Assembly (NCBI GenBank): GCA_014529385.2
Contig: CM043947.1
Location: forward strand, 117,664,087 to 117,728,086
Length of the DNA stretch: 64,000 nt
Origin: Adiantum capillus-veneris
Lineage: Eukaryota > Streptophyta > Polypodiopsida > Polypodiales > Pteridaceae
Direction: 5' to 3'
Each line of letters begins with the position of its first letter. Position 1 is the first letter of the stretch. The notes below the pieces were generated by a model that ran no database searches, was not told where the DNA came from, and worked only from the letters and a program-made list of their open reading frames with translations. A program made the translations under genes and the position numbers. Of this stretch, positions 23,164 to 37,643 are shown one piece after another.

Positions 23164-23960
23164 TTACGGATGATACAACATGTAACCTTGTCTTTCAGCA
23201 CTATAACCAACGAAAATACATTTTACAGCCTTATCATCCAATTTTTTGTGTTGCGTTTGTGGCACCAAAGCATACGCCAAACCACTAAAAACACACATGT
23301 GCTCAATCAAAGTCTTTCTATCATGCCATGCTTCATAAGGAATCATACACTACAAAGCTTTCGTAGGATACATGTGAAGCACATATGTGGCACACATGAT
23401 GGCCTCAAGCCAAAACGAATGCGGCAAAGTTTGACTTTTGACCATATATCATGCCATTTTCGTAAGTGACCTATTTTTCCTCTCAGTAACACCATTTTGC
23501 TGAGGCGTATAAGGCACTGTACAATGGTGTTTTATCCCATGACTAGCCAAAAATGCATTTAAATCACGAGACACATACTCCCCCCCCCCCCTCGATCGGA
23601 ACAGAGGGTCCCCATAGTACATTCCGAGACATTTTCAGCCATAGCCAGAAATTGTTTGAAGCACAAAAACACTTCAGTCTTCGTTTGCGGATACACCCAT
23701 GCATGCTTGGAGTAATCATTAATGAAAGTCACGAAGTAAAGGTAATTTCCCAAGGACGGAGTTTGCATGGGCCTACAAACATCACTATGCACAAGTTGTA
23801 GCCTGCATGTGGCCCTAAATGAACCATCCTTTGGAAACTTTGAATGATGCATCTTACCCAAAATACAGCCTTCACAAACATGTTTGATAGGTGCTTCAAG
23901 AGTTCTTGCTTATTGTTAACATCATTGCCAAAACCCCTACCAAGGCCAACCAAGCAAGAC
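23164..23960 (-). pseudogene. Copia integrase (broken)
   Basis: Minus-strand segments include G-K-M-H-H-S-K-F-P from the zinc-binding start, L-V-H-S-D-V-C and F-V-T-F-I-N-D-Y-S-K from the catalytic core, and P-Y-E-A-W-H and K-C-I-F-V-G-Y from the C-terminal part. They are split among frames, and a C run at about 23581-23590 disrupts the core. Confidence 0.8.
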
Positions 23961-25190
23961 TAGTTGTGGTTACCTATCTTTTTTTTGGCCCTAAGAGCTC
24001 ATTCCATCCATGCAAGAGAGGTTCTAATGGGATAGATACATTGCTATAAATGCAACTTGCAACACAAAGTTCAAACAAAGATTGAGGAAAATCCATGTGC
24101 ATACGCCACTATTTTTTTCAAATTGAGTGAGTCAAAATTAAGAGGTTTCATGTCAACTACCCCCTCCTCCTTAAAAGGGATGATTTCTAGAATAGGACTT
24201 GTATAGTAGCAGCAAAATGAAAAATTCACCTCTCGGTTTCCCCCTAGTACATGCAACCATCACATCAACAACTAGGGTATGGAATGTTTGTGTTAAAGAT
24301 TAGAAACACCATACAATTGTTATTCATGTTCATTTAGTTCATTATAGAAGTTTGTATAAGGTAGACATGATCTGAAGCTCATCCATATTAATATTAGGAG
24401 CAGACTTATAGTATGCTCCCAAGAGTCTTTCCATAAGCAAGCATGAGCCATCTCTTATAGCCACCATTGTTTAAGAGTAGTTCCTATCCATTTTTAGCTC
24501 TTGAACTATATCTCCATTTTTTATGGAGCCACATTTTGCAAGGGAGTTGGAGTTGCTAAGGGATGTTCACCCTTAGAAGGTTGGGGTGCCCATCTTCCTA
24601 TCCACCTTTGATTCACTAAGATAGACAACATTGGGGCACAAGGCACCCCATGTAGGGGTCATAGTGTCCATCAATTTAAAATATCAACAAGATTTTTGCT
24701 AGAGCATATAATTTTTGAGGTAATTTTTCATGAGCCCCCAAAGGATTATTGGCTCGAAACAACTATGGAGGAAGGCATATACTAGGTCTTTTATAATTCT
24801 GCAAGTTGGCTCACTTGAGGAGCTACACAATAAGTTGGGTTTAATTTATGAAAGTACCACTTTATGGGCCTATGGCCCAATGGCCCAATTAGTAGGTCAT
24901 TTGTTGCTTGGAGAAGGTACTTGACAAGGAGTTCATCCTTATTCATACTTCTACACATTAGTGTACTTTTTTTCGCTTTCTAAAAGAAGCCTTAGAGAAG
25001 AAGAGAGTTGGGTGGATATTTGAAATTTTATTATTTTAATTATTGGTTGGATTGACCTTTTCATGTGAATAGTTGAAATCTTCTTTTGTTTATTTCGTCA
25101 ATTGATGGGTCTTTTCATTTCACAACTTTAGATGACTTGATTTTCCCTTCATTTTATTCATTTAGAATGGCAATGTGAACCTTCACCTTG
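23961..25190. other. No gene recognised
   Basis: AT-rich sequence with no domain or terminal repeat that I can identify. Confidence 0.4.
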
Positions 25191-25194
25191 TTTA

Positions 25195-25575
25195 TGCTTA
25201 TAGTCATGCTTAGAAGTTTGCTAGCAATCCCTATGCCATCTACAAGTGTACTTGAGCTAGAGTCAACGGTTGCTAGCTTATTGGGGTGGATCGATCTTTC
25301 GTGAAGGAATAATAATGTAATTATATTGTCAATCCACAAGATATCATCAAAGTGTTTGTGCTTATAGTCATGCTTAGAAGTTTGCTAGCAATCCCTATGC
25401 CACTACAAGAGTACTTAAGCTGGAGTCAACGGTTGCTAGCTTATTGGGGTAGATTGATCTTTCTTGAAGGAATAAGAATGTAATTATGTTGTCAATCCAC
25501 AAGATATCATCAAAGTATCTAAAGCGGTGGTAATTATTTTGTCAATCCATGAGATATCATCAAAGTATCCACAAG
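25195..25575 (+). repeat. 165-bp tandem duplication plus partial third copy
   Basis: A unit starting TGCTTATAGTCATGCTTAGA at 25195 is repeated at 25360 with few changes. A short third part containing TGTCAATCCATGAGATATCA occurs at about 25535-25560. Confidence 0.8.
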
Positions 25576-26412
25576 ATTGCACAATAAAAAGTGTCTCTCT
25601 TATGAGTCATTTCGCAAGTCTTAGATTGTAATTAAATTCAATTACAAGCTACATCATAATGGTGAGGCGAATATTTCTCATTCTCTTTTAGCTTGTTGTT
25701 TTTTTTCAATTACTTACAATGCTTCCAAGTGTTTTTTCAGCCATTGGTTTTTATGCTTTTGAAATCTATTGTGATTTTTTTTACAAACCTATTGTAATCT
25801 TAACGATTCATTGTTACATTTATTCTTTAAAAATCTAATGCTCTATTGTGAAGAAAATGCTTTAAAATGTAGTGTCAATTTTTAGTTTTCTCTCTTACAA
25901 AGTAACCTATTATTATAAAATACTTTTCAATAGTCTTTATGTACCTTTGTAATCTATTATTATGAAATTCTTTTCAATAGTCTTTATGTAGGCCATAGTG
26001 AACTTTCACCGTGGTCCATAACAACAAATATTTAGGTAAAGTATTGAAAGAGATATAAAGAGAGTGAAGACAAGATCAAACGCTTGAGAGGTTAGATAGT
26101 TACTTATCTTATAAAGCTTATGCTCACCTTCATGGAGAATGTTTTTGGACTGCAGAAGTAGTCCATAGTAAAGGGTTGATTTTTGGGTGTAAATCTCTAC
26201 CATTGAAAAAAGCTTGTCGATTAATACCACATGGCGACTACGTTTTCAATTTTAAAACACAAATTTGAAAAGGTAGTCGTGGGTCTAAACGAAAGCATCA
26301 TTTACAAACTAAACAATTTGATCAAATGAAAGGACCATTTACAAACTAAAACAAGGTGAGGTTTCACGATGGCTTTCTAAAAAAAAAATCAAGATATGAG
26401 GGAAATAAAAAT

Positions 26413-26448
<36 letters not shown>

Positions 26449-28055
26449 AAGAGAGTCACAATCGCTTGTTCTTGTGAAAAAAACTTTTTACTCTTTAAAA
26501 GCTTTAAAAATAAAAAGGTACACAAAATAAAAACAATGCAGTCTCATCCTAAGAAAAAAGAACATGTATAAATTGTGTGTTCATGTTGAAAATAATATAA
26601 GATGAGCAAGGACAAAAAAAAAAAGAAAAAGGCAAAGTCTTCAAAAGCACTGTAAGGCTATGAAATGAAAGAGACCCATTTGACAAACTCCATCAACATT
26701 TAAGATGAGTCTCCATCATTGGCACTACACTGAAAACATTGGAAGGATGCTTAATTCGACTCAACACTAAGGCTTCTTTTAGAAAGCAAAAAATTTGATC
26801 AAATAAAAGGACCATTTACAAACTAAAATGAGTTTTCTCAAAATAAAAAGTTAAAAAAGAAATCATGAGGCCTTGCCTTGGGACAAATTACTTCCTTTTT
26901 TGGGGGGAGGGGGGGTGTGTGTGTGTTGTGGGGGGGGGGGGGGGGGGGGTTTGGAGAAGGGACCGATGACTTGGACATTGGAGGCAAGATCTCGATCGGG
27001 TTAAATTCGAGCAACGTGAAAACCAAGGCAAAAAGAAGTTCGAGCAATGCAAAAATTCAACCTCTCCTCGGTCGGTTTTGAATCCACCACCTCGCAGTCC
27101 GGGTTTTGGGTCATATGATGTTTTATTCTAAGGCAACATGCATTACTCGGGTTTAGAAGGTATAATATGTGGTCGGATTTAGTTTTGATGGGATGATTGT
27201 GGTTGTGATTGCATAGAATCTCGTGTGTGGATGTGAATTGTGGATCCCCTCACCACCTCACATATATTTTTGTGTGTCACTTAGTCCCGAGGCAAGCCTT
27301 GGAGACCCTTGTGGGGGTAAGTTGAATACATAATCACATATTGTATCTAGGATCCACCATCATTTTGTAAGTGATTGCTATATCTAAGTAGGGCCATGTT
27401 GTTGAGTTTTTGGGCCCTATATTTTAGGTAAGTTATACAAGTTTTTAGTAAACGGGAGATGCTTAGGGAAAAGCCAAAAAAAATATAGATATCAATCTAT
27501 ACTCTTTATAATGCAGCTTAAAATTTTCAAGGAAGGAGAGGGTGTCCACATGTCACTCCCTGGTTCATTTCAAAAAAATCTTACAAAACATCTAATTTAA
27601 AATGCAAAAGTAAAGGGTAAGATTGTAAGAAATGACAGCCTTTCCTTTTCAGAATGTAGAATGTAAGAAGTGACAAGCCTTTTCAAATGTAAAATCAAGA
27701 GACTTTCTATTCCACATAAAATAAATGTTTAAGTTTGATTGCACATAACAAAAAGGGGATAACTAATTTAGTGGAGGTTTTGTTACTCGATGCAATTTAC
27801 TTTTTGAAGATATAACACAAAAATAAAAATCTTAGTGATTTTTTTTGTTTAATAAAAATGTAATTTTTGAAGATATATTTAGTTTTATCTTTTCAAGTGG
27901 CTTTTTTCAAGATCAAAATTGATATATTTTACAAAATTTTGTAAGTATGTATTTCTTTAAAGAGTTTGAGAAAAAGAAAAAAGCTCGCCTAACGTCGACT
28001 TGGGGTTGTCTCGCTTTGAGGACATGCATGACCTTGCAAATGCAGGGATCGTTAT
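25576..28055. other. AT-rich sequence with a G-rich run, no gene recognised
   Basis: The only distinct feature is a plus-strand G-rich run (about 26901-26950, with roughly 22 consecutive G at its end) and a short (TA)n(GA)n at about 26411-26448. Confidence 0.5.
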
Positions 28056-28060
28056 CCACA

Positions 28061-30134
<2,074 letters not shown>

Positions 30135-32630
30135 ATAGAATTAGAGCACTCCTAAGTTTGTTGAACAAGGGCTAACACCTCATGAAAAATAATGTCTATG
30201 AGAAGCTTCCAATCTTGGTATCAAAGAATGCCTCGCAGCATCTATTAAGAGGTTGTATTATGCATCACTTTTATAAATGCGATAGGCTATATGTGTAGGA
30301 AGAGAGTATTGATAGTGTTTCACTTGGAAGAGAAGATAGCCCTATGAGAATAGAGGTATTGTTTCCTTGGCCGTAACAACACGCGGGTCACATACTAGTA
30401 CATACTAATAGGCTCAATCTCTGGAAAAATAAAAAACCTTTCAAAACATCTTAAATGTATGAGTGAAAGGTGAGTTTAGAAAATGAAAAGGCACCCTAAG
30501 GTGGAAAGTCAAAAGACTTTTTGAGTCCATATAAAGAAAAAGGTGGTAAGAGTGCACATGTTTCTTTTCTCCTTTATTGGCCTTAAGAACGCCATAGGAG
30601 AGTGGGTGGAGAATTAGTACACTTTTTGGACTGTTGATTAAGAATCACGGATTGGAGACACATGTCAGGTAAGCTTGTTTTATAATGTATATGGGTATTT
30701 TCATCATTGTAACTTGGTCCCTTCTTTTAATGCTCAATTGACTTCCTTGCTTTATAAAGGTTATATTTTCTTTTGATAATGTAAATGGGTCTTTCCATCA
30801 TTGTAATTTGGTCCCTTTCTTTAATACTCACTTGACTTTCTTTTATTTTTAAATCTTGTTTAGTTTATAAGTTTTATAAAGATTAGATATATTTTTTTAT
30901 AATGTAAGTGTCCCTTTTCATCATTGTAATTTGGTCCCTTTATATAATACTCACTTGACTTTTAAAAAAATTAAAATTGTGCAGTTGATAAATGGGTCTC
31001 TTCATTTAAGGATCTAATGACTTTCTTGTCAACCTTTTGATTTAAAACATACTTTTTTCTTTGTAATTTTTTTCATCTACAAAATTTTTTTAATTAAAAA
31101 ATTATAAATTATCCTTAAATGAAATAAAATTTCACCACTAAGAATTTTTTTTCAACTTTTGTTTTTAATATGCAAAAGTCCCTTTCTTACTTTAGTACAT
31201 GTACGATTATTAGGGATTAGCTTTAGAAAATTTTCACAACTATTTTCTTTTTCAATTTTTTGTTTTGATATGTAAATGTCACCTTGTTAGTTTAGTGCAT
31301 GTATTATTATTAGGCATTATGTTTAAACATTTTCAATATTCATTTTTATCATAAAGATATTATGGATTTCTTTTATTTAATAACATGTATCATTTTTATT
31401 ATGTAATTTGTTTTATTGATATATTTATACAAAAATTAAATAAATTCCTAAACTCTCACTAATATTTTATATGGTTTATGTTTTCATGAGGTCAATTAAT
31501 ATAACACTCATAAGGGAAAGAAAAGGATTTTGGTGCAATTCCTTTACCATTGAATTGAATTGTTGGATGTTTTTTATGTGGTATTTAAATGTTTTTGGAT
31601 TTTAATGTGTGCATATGGGAGTGCCCCCCCACTCTCTCACTTCGTTGGAGTCAAGGTATCTCTCTCTCTCTCTAGGCTGCCGTAAATCTTTATCTTGTTG
31701 TTTTTTGGCCTCTAAAGGCCTTAGTATCCATATGGATGAAGGTCGTCCATTTTTTGGTGTTTGACAAGTGTCCCTCAAAAAGCCTTAACAATCTTGAAAG
31801 CCTTTCACATGATCTTTCTCAATGTTACATTTATTTTATTTTGGAAAGAATGCAACAAATGATTTAAAGTTTGAATATAAGAATATTTTAAAAACTTTTG
31901 ATTTTTTAAAACCACAAATCATTTTAGACTTAAGAACAGGGCTTGCTAAAAGCATTTTTCCTAACCAAAGAAATTAGGGCACACTTGAAAGTTTGCCGGT
32001 TATTAGGTCAAAATTTTAAAAATTTGTCGATTTTTACATTAAAACTTATAAATATTTAGGGTGTTTGTCAAGGCCATCTCATAATCCAGCTAGGATTTTG
32101 CAAATCTAACCGGTTAAAAATACACTAAACCCCGGTTTTTTTTCAAACGCTGCTTAAGAAGTCAACTAAATTTCACAACTTTACATTAAGGACTAAATAA
32201 AAGGTTTTTTTTAAACAGAACCTTTTATATATATATATATATATCTATATCTTGGAGATCATTATGAGTCTTTACCTTTATAAAATAGATTTTTAACACT
32301 CATGACCCCTCAATAGTCACCTTTTTGCCTTTTGAAGGCCCTTGTGAATACTTCACCTTGTTTTCTCTTAAACGTTTTCTTCTCTTTAGAGTGTCCTTGC
32401 ACTATGTATATATATATATTTTTGGAACTAAGCATGCAACACCAATTTTAGGAAATCTTTGGAGATGCTGCAAGCTTTAGAAAGAATAAAAAATACTATT
32501 AGGAGGAAACTTTAAAGAGAAGAAAACGTTAAAGAAAAGAACAATACAAATGTAAAATGACACACACTAGTAGAGGTCTAAATCTTGAAAAGTTAATTAA
32601 TTAGTATTCTAGATTCTCAAGAATCTTGGG
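30135..32630. other. AT-rich sequence with a degenerate ~110-120-bp repeat
   Basis: Between about 30680 and 30960 the phrase with TTTCATCATTGTAATTTGGTCCC and ACTCACTTGACTT recurs three times at roughly 110-120-bp spacing. Looser copies may continue to 31330. No gene is recognised. Confidence 0.55.
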
Positions 32631-32635
32631 ATCTT

Positions 32636-33955
32636 TTAACACTAGGTTGGTAATGGAACACTTTAATGTCCTGTTAAGTGACCATTTTCCTTGAATTATG
32701 TCAAGAGTTTCAAAATGGATTTTGAGGTGCTATCTATCTAGAAAGTTGTCTCCTGAGCTAAAAAAAACTCGACATTTTTTTGGAATATCAATTCCATCTT
32801 TAACCTTGTCCTTGCATAACATTTCACAACCTAAACTGTGTGAAAAAATGGGTGCTGTTTTTGGCTTTTTTCAACTTTTTGCAACTATACCACTCTAGAA
32901 TTCATTTTTGTGAGGTGTATAATGCTAGAGAACTATCTTTAGTAGTCCTCAACATGTCCTGATGCTTCTAGGGAGAAATAAATATTAAAGTTGTGAGTTA
33001 TGACCAAATTACAAAAATTGTCAAATCCTATTTTTTAGCCAATTTTAGCTCTTCTATGATTTTTTTGGTGGATTTCATGATATCCAAATGCATTTTTTAT
33101 TTTCTATGTCGCATATTGTAACATAAAGCTAATATTCCTTGAGTTTTGGGGCACCTAATACCCTATTTTGCATAGTACACAACGATGGTTGATTTTTTCG
33201 ATTATAGAAGAAAACGAAACATTAGATCTAGTATATCAAGTATAGCTTTTTCAATATTGTTAGTTTCATGTGACAACTACATGTATTTTGTAGGTAGTAA
33301 CCATATCTAGCATAAGGATGATATTGAATAGTTTCTATGGGATTCTACAACTCATAATGCTGAACCCAGTTTTTTCATGTTTGCTGTATTTAGCACTTCA
33401 TCTTTGTCCCCAAGATTCCCCTTGGTAAGAGATGTATTATTCTTTTGACATGCTCCATGGCTCCTTATGAACATAAAGAACAATAGGGAACTAAGAAAAC
33501 ATGCATATATTATTTGTATTGAGCGTGGCTATAGAAACTTTGATGATAGGTCTGCAGAATGGTAAAAATTCAACTTTTTTGTAATTTATTTATTTTGGCA
33601 AACAAAAAATAGTGAGTGAGAAGCAATCATATGTTCTGATCACCAACCCATTGAAGTTAACTAGGGAATTTATCTCAAGTACTACAAAAATCCCTAATCT
33701 TATTTTTATGCAACAAAACATAAGAAATGACTGTTTTGATGAAAATGCAATGGTCCATCAACTTTGGAGGCTTGGTGTGACCAAAAGATGAGAAATTTTA
33801 CAAGTTTCTTATTTTTTCCATGTGTAGTAGGCCTTGAACTATAACCTCATGAAAGGATTTTACAAAATGAGTGGATCTACTATGGTTTTGGAGGTTTTTT
33901 TCAAAACCTTGAAAGGACACTTTTATGTCCTGTTAGGTTACCAACCTAGTGTTAA
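32636..33955. mobile_element. Non-autonomous DNA transposon with 18-bp TIRs
   Basis: TTAACACTAGGTTGGTAA at 32636-32653 is repeated exactly in inverted form at 33938-33955. Just inside each end is a second inverted match (CTTTAATGTCCTGTTAAG on the left, a near-complement on the right). The core of the TIR reads CACTAGG, which hints at the CACTA group. The flanking three bases do not form a matching duplication, so the family is unsure. The 1.3-kb interior has no transposase frame. Confidence 0.65.
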
Positions 33956-34030
33956 GAATTTAAAAGGAAAAGCCCACCCCCTCTCCCCATCATCCTTGCT
34001 CTGCATGCCTGTCCCCTTGCATCGCCCTAC

Positions 34031-34033
<3 letters not shown>

Positions 34034-34103
<70 letters not shown>

Positions 34104-34159
34104 CATTAGCCTGAGAGACACAATCTCTATTACTCTGTCTGCCCATTGAGGCGTTGCGA

Positions 34160-34208
<49 letters not shown>
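34034..34208 (+). repeat. Two (CT)n microsatellites
   Basis: CT runs at about 34034-34100 and 34163-34208, separated by 60 bp of unique sequence. Confidence 0.9.
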
Positions 34209-34212
<4 letters not shown>

Positions 34213-34921
34213 GACATTAACGATGATTCCTCCATCCAGTCTCTCTGTCTCTTTCCACAAAGAAGTGCCTGCAAATGGCATCCTCACGAGGTACCATCGC
34301 CCAAGCCTTCTAGCATGATTCACACATAGCTACCCCCATAGCTACCCTTTATCCTCCTCTCTTCCTCTACATAATGAGCCACAAAATCCCGAATTCCTAT
34401 CTACCACCATTGTCGCACTTGCACCCACGTTCCACCTTGCAAATCACCATGAGAGAGAGAGAGTCTCCAACGTCAACACTGCCTGCAGACGAGCATGAGG
34501 GAGAGACTGCATTGTTTGCGAGCAAGGAGAATACCATATCATTGCCTGCCAAAAAAATCTCCATATCCCTCATGGATTGCATTGATGCACACACAAACCA
34601 CTCGAAAGTGCCCTAATTAATCACCTTCCGCCACCTGTCGTGTCCAATAGAAAAAATATCTCGTTCTCTGTCATCAAATATCTAATATCTAACTAACCCA
34701 AATGATTTTCTCATATTAATCTGATCATTTAATATGGGATAATAAACGAGAACAAGGGTTAGAATATAGACATGTGCTTACGGATCTATCTCAACACGAG
34801 GCCAATGGTAAAGGGGCCCAAATGAGAGATGGTATGTCAAAGAGTAAGGTTAACTAATGAAGCTTAAAAGACCTTAGGGTTAGCTTCATTAAAGACCTCC
34901 AATGGTTAGTGTTAAAAGTCC

Positions 34922-35190
34922 TTTTGACCTTAAGCAAGCTAGGGTTGTGCTTGAGGTGGGAACCTTAAGCAAGCTAAGGATGTGCTTCAGGTGGGAACCC
35001 GACCTAAACTTAAGCAAGCTAGGGATGTGCTTGAGGTGGGAACCTTAAGCAAGCTAGGGTTGTGCTTGAGGTGGGAGCCCGACCTAAACTTAGGCAAGCT
35101 AGGGCTGTGCTTGAGGTGGGAACCCGACCTAAACTTAGGCAAGCTAGGGCTGTGCTTGAGGTGGGAACTCCACCTAAGGTGCTTGTCATG
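34922..35190 (+). repeat. Short tandem repeat, 36/57-bp units
   Basis: Copies of CTTAAGCAAGCTAGGGTTGT followed by GCTTGAGGTGGGAAC occur five times. Some carry an extra CCGACCTAAA insert, which gives two unit lengths. The repeats are contiguous, so this is not a CRISPR-like array. Confidence 0.85.
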
Positions 35191-35492
35191 CTTGATGACT
35201 AAGTTACTTGAGGTACTTGTCACATTTAATGAGGAAGTTTCTCGAGAAGCTTCCTATGCATGGGGATAAGATACTTGAGTCAAAAAGAGAACCTACACAC
35301 TTAATGAGTAGGTTGCTTGAGAAACTTCCTACGCATAAAAATCTCAAAGTTAGGGGAATTCTAAAAGAGCATATGGGACACATGTTAGACTCTCACTAAG
35401 TTTAACCACATGGTGTGCTTGAATGCTATTGGTTGGGCTAAAGAGGGGTCCAATGAGCTTCTACTTCCATCTAACAAATATCTAGATATTTT

Positions 35493-35527
<35 letters not shown>

Positions 35528-35939
35528 AGGGGTAAGGAGGACACTTGTCAAAAGACTACCCATGTGCTTGACTGCATGCGGCATGTGATTGGCTAAGGGG
35601 AGAGGGGTCCAATGAGCTTGTAGCATGGAGAGTCATGCTTCAATGCTTAAGCTTGCCATCTTCTCCATGTTCATTACTGTGCTATTATGTATGCTAGTAA
35701 GAAGAGTAATGATAAGTGAGGAACTAATTCTTTCTCCTATGGAACGTTTCTTCTTTCTCTTTCCTATCCTCATTCCCCGCTAGTTCTCTCCACCTTCAAA
35801 GGTGTTTGACGCCTTGGGACTGAGGCTTGGGATAGTTAATGCTTTCTACAAGTTTATGTTATGCTTGTGATGCATGAAGCTTTCCATCTTCATTGCATCA
35901 CGTAGGTCACAAGGAACACAAAGATTGTATTGTACCAAG

Positions 35940-36277
35940 TGTTAACCCTCATGGCTCATGGACACCCTATCACCTACGAGACGGACGTTGTAACCTACGG
36001 TGGACATTGTATCATTTATTTGGTAGAGTCAGGTACCGGGCTTGTCGGTCCAATAGGAAAAGGGTAAGAGTGATCGCCGATGAGAGGCGCACTCTAACTG
36101 GGACATTCAAGGGATTAGTTGGCTAAGCATGGGCGCCCAAGTGTGAATGGGGTGAGCTCATATAAAAGCCAACTAAACCTAAAATTCACTCATTCTCTCA
36201 TTTGTGCAATAGAAGAGTGCTCTTGCTCCATCTCCATCTCCATCTTCTTCTTCTTCACCTCCTTGTGTGTGTGTGTA

Positions 36278-36330
<53 letters not shown>

Positions 36331-36562
36331 TCGAGCATTGCGACGGCACAACGGCGGTGAATCGGTTGAGCGCGACATAGCGGCGTCTCCTTCTTCTTCG
36401 CGGCGAGGAATCCTCCACGGTAGGAGCATAGAGCGGTGAGTGACACACCATTGCCCTCTTTTGAGCTTACTAGTTAAGCTAGTTGTGTGCTTGGAGCCGT
36501 CTATGGCTCGCACATAGTGTTAGGCAAGGCCCTTGCTTCGACAGTGCGGCAAGGAGCGCACA
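35940..36562 (+). repeat. 5' LTR of the large gypsy element
   Basis: It starts TGTTAACC, ends in ...GCGCACA and matches 55634-56202 up to position 36466. A TATA box (TATAAAAG) lies at 36161-36168. A compound (GT)n(GA)n microsatellite at about 36264-36327 sits downstream of the TATA box, where the transcript start or leader would be. Differences from the 3' LTR are few outside the microsatellite. Confidence 0.85.
36161..36168 (+). promoter_or_regulatory. TATA box in the 5' LTR
   Basis: TATAAAAG in a GC-moderate context, conserved in the 3' LTR at 55855-55862. It is the likely core promoter of the element's RNA. Confidence 0.6.
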
Positions 36563-36566
36563 TTTT

Positions 36567-36583
36567 TGGCGCCGCTGCCGGAG
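36567..36583 (+). other. Primer binding site, tRNA-Asp
   Basis: TGGCGCCGCTGCCGGAG is nearly the plant tRNA-Asp primer site TGGCGCCGTTGCCGGGG used by Athila-type elements. It lies four bases past the inferred LTR end and was used to set that end. Confidence 0.8.
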
Positions 36584-37592
36584 AATCGCCCTGCACTAAG
36601 CCCAAGAGGCACTTTGTGCTTCTCCTATGAGTTGTTTGTAGTAGGAAAGAAGAGGAAGAGGAAGAGGAATGAGTTGTTTTTTTGCAAGTTGTTAATTTCT
36701 GTATTGTCTGCAAGATCTGTGATTTTTGCATAATGTTGTGTTTTCTGTTTGCACACAGTCTTTGCACAATTAGTAGTCGTTAGCTTGTTCGCAGTGAATG
36801 AATAAGTAGGAAGGCAGTTAGCAATTTCTGTTTGCACACAGTCTGTACACAGTTTTCTGTCAAGGTTTGCCTGCACACAGTCTTTGCATAGTAAGGTAGT
36901 GAGAGAGGAAGTAGGTGGACAGTTAGCCCACTGTCAGTAAGCAATTAGCAGAGTGGTTAACAGATTAATTAGTGGTTAGCAGCACTGTTAGTAAGTAGAT
37001 AAGGTAGTGAGCTGTCTGTGAGCTGTTGACAGAGAGGTTAGGTAGGTGTTGACAATGTGTGTGGCCAAGAAAGGGTCACCTAAACCGCGTGCGATCGTCG
37101 CCTCCAAAAAAAATAAAAAAAATTAAATAAATAAAAAAAACCGAAAATATTTAAGCGTGAGTGACTGGGGGGCTACACTAAAATTTTGATCGGGATCGGG
37201 ATCATTTCCCCAAGCCCAAGCCCAAGCCTAGGCCCAGGCCTCAGTCCTATGACATATACTAAACTCACTCTTATATATATACCCTATCCCCTCAAGAGGG
37301 AATGAGAGCATGTGGGGCAAGTCCTCCACTCTCCTCCCTTCTCTTCCCACTTGCACCCTTAGACTTTCTAATTTGGGCCTAGTTCCCTACTAGAAATTGA
37401 CGGTTTTAGGGATTCCGAGGGCATAAAGTGACCAAACGGAGGGCTGTAAAGCACGGCACGTCCCTCTGACCGAGACGCTCGTTTTGAGCTATCATACGTT
37501 CTATTCTATAGCTGGGTCAGAAAAAAAGGACCAATTTTTTTATTTTTTTTTTAAAGAAAAGACTTGGGTTGCAAAACACCCAAAAATACTAG
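36584..37592 (+). other. Untranslated leader of the large gypsy element
   Basis: About 1 kb without a convincing frame. A motif like CTGTTTGCACACAGTCT is repeated three times between 36740 and 36890. A short A-rich stretch lies near 37108-37140. Confidence 0.55.
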
Positions 37593-37643
37593 GTGAGCAG
37601 CCTTCACGGGCACTCACTGACACTTCTAGGGGATCCAAGTCAT

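Larger units (their letters stand above)
20915..23960 (-). mobile_element. Degraded copia element, 5'-truncated, minus strand
   Basis: One LTR, a polypurine tract and a frame-broken copia pol (integrase, RT, RNase H in sense order from 23960 to 21150) are visible. Gag, protease and the 5' LTR are missing. Stops and frameshifts are frequent, so it is old compared with the copia element at 57946. Confidence 0.8.

Noticed and set aside
34922-35190. CRISPR-like repeated units
   Set aside because: The units are contiguous with no unique spacers and the genome is eukaryotic, so it is a simple tandem repeat.
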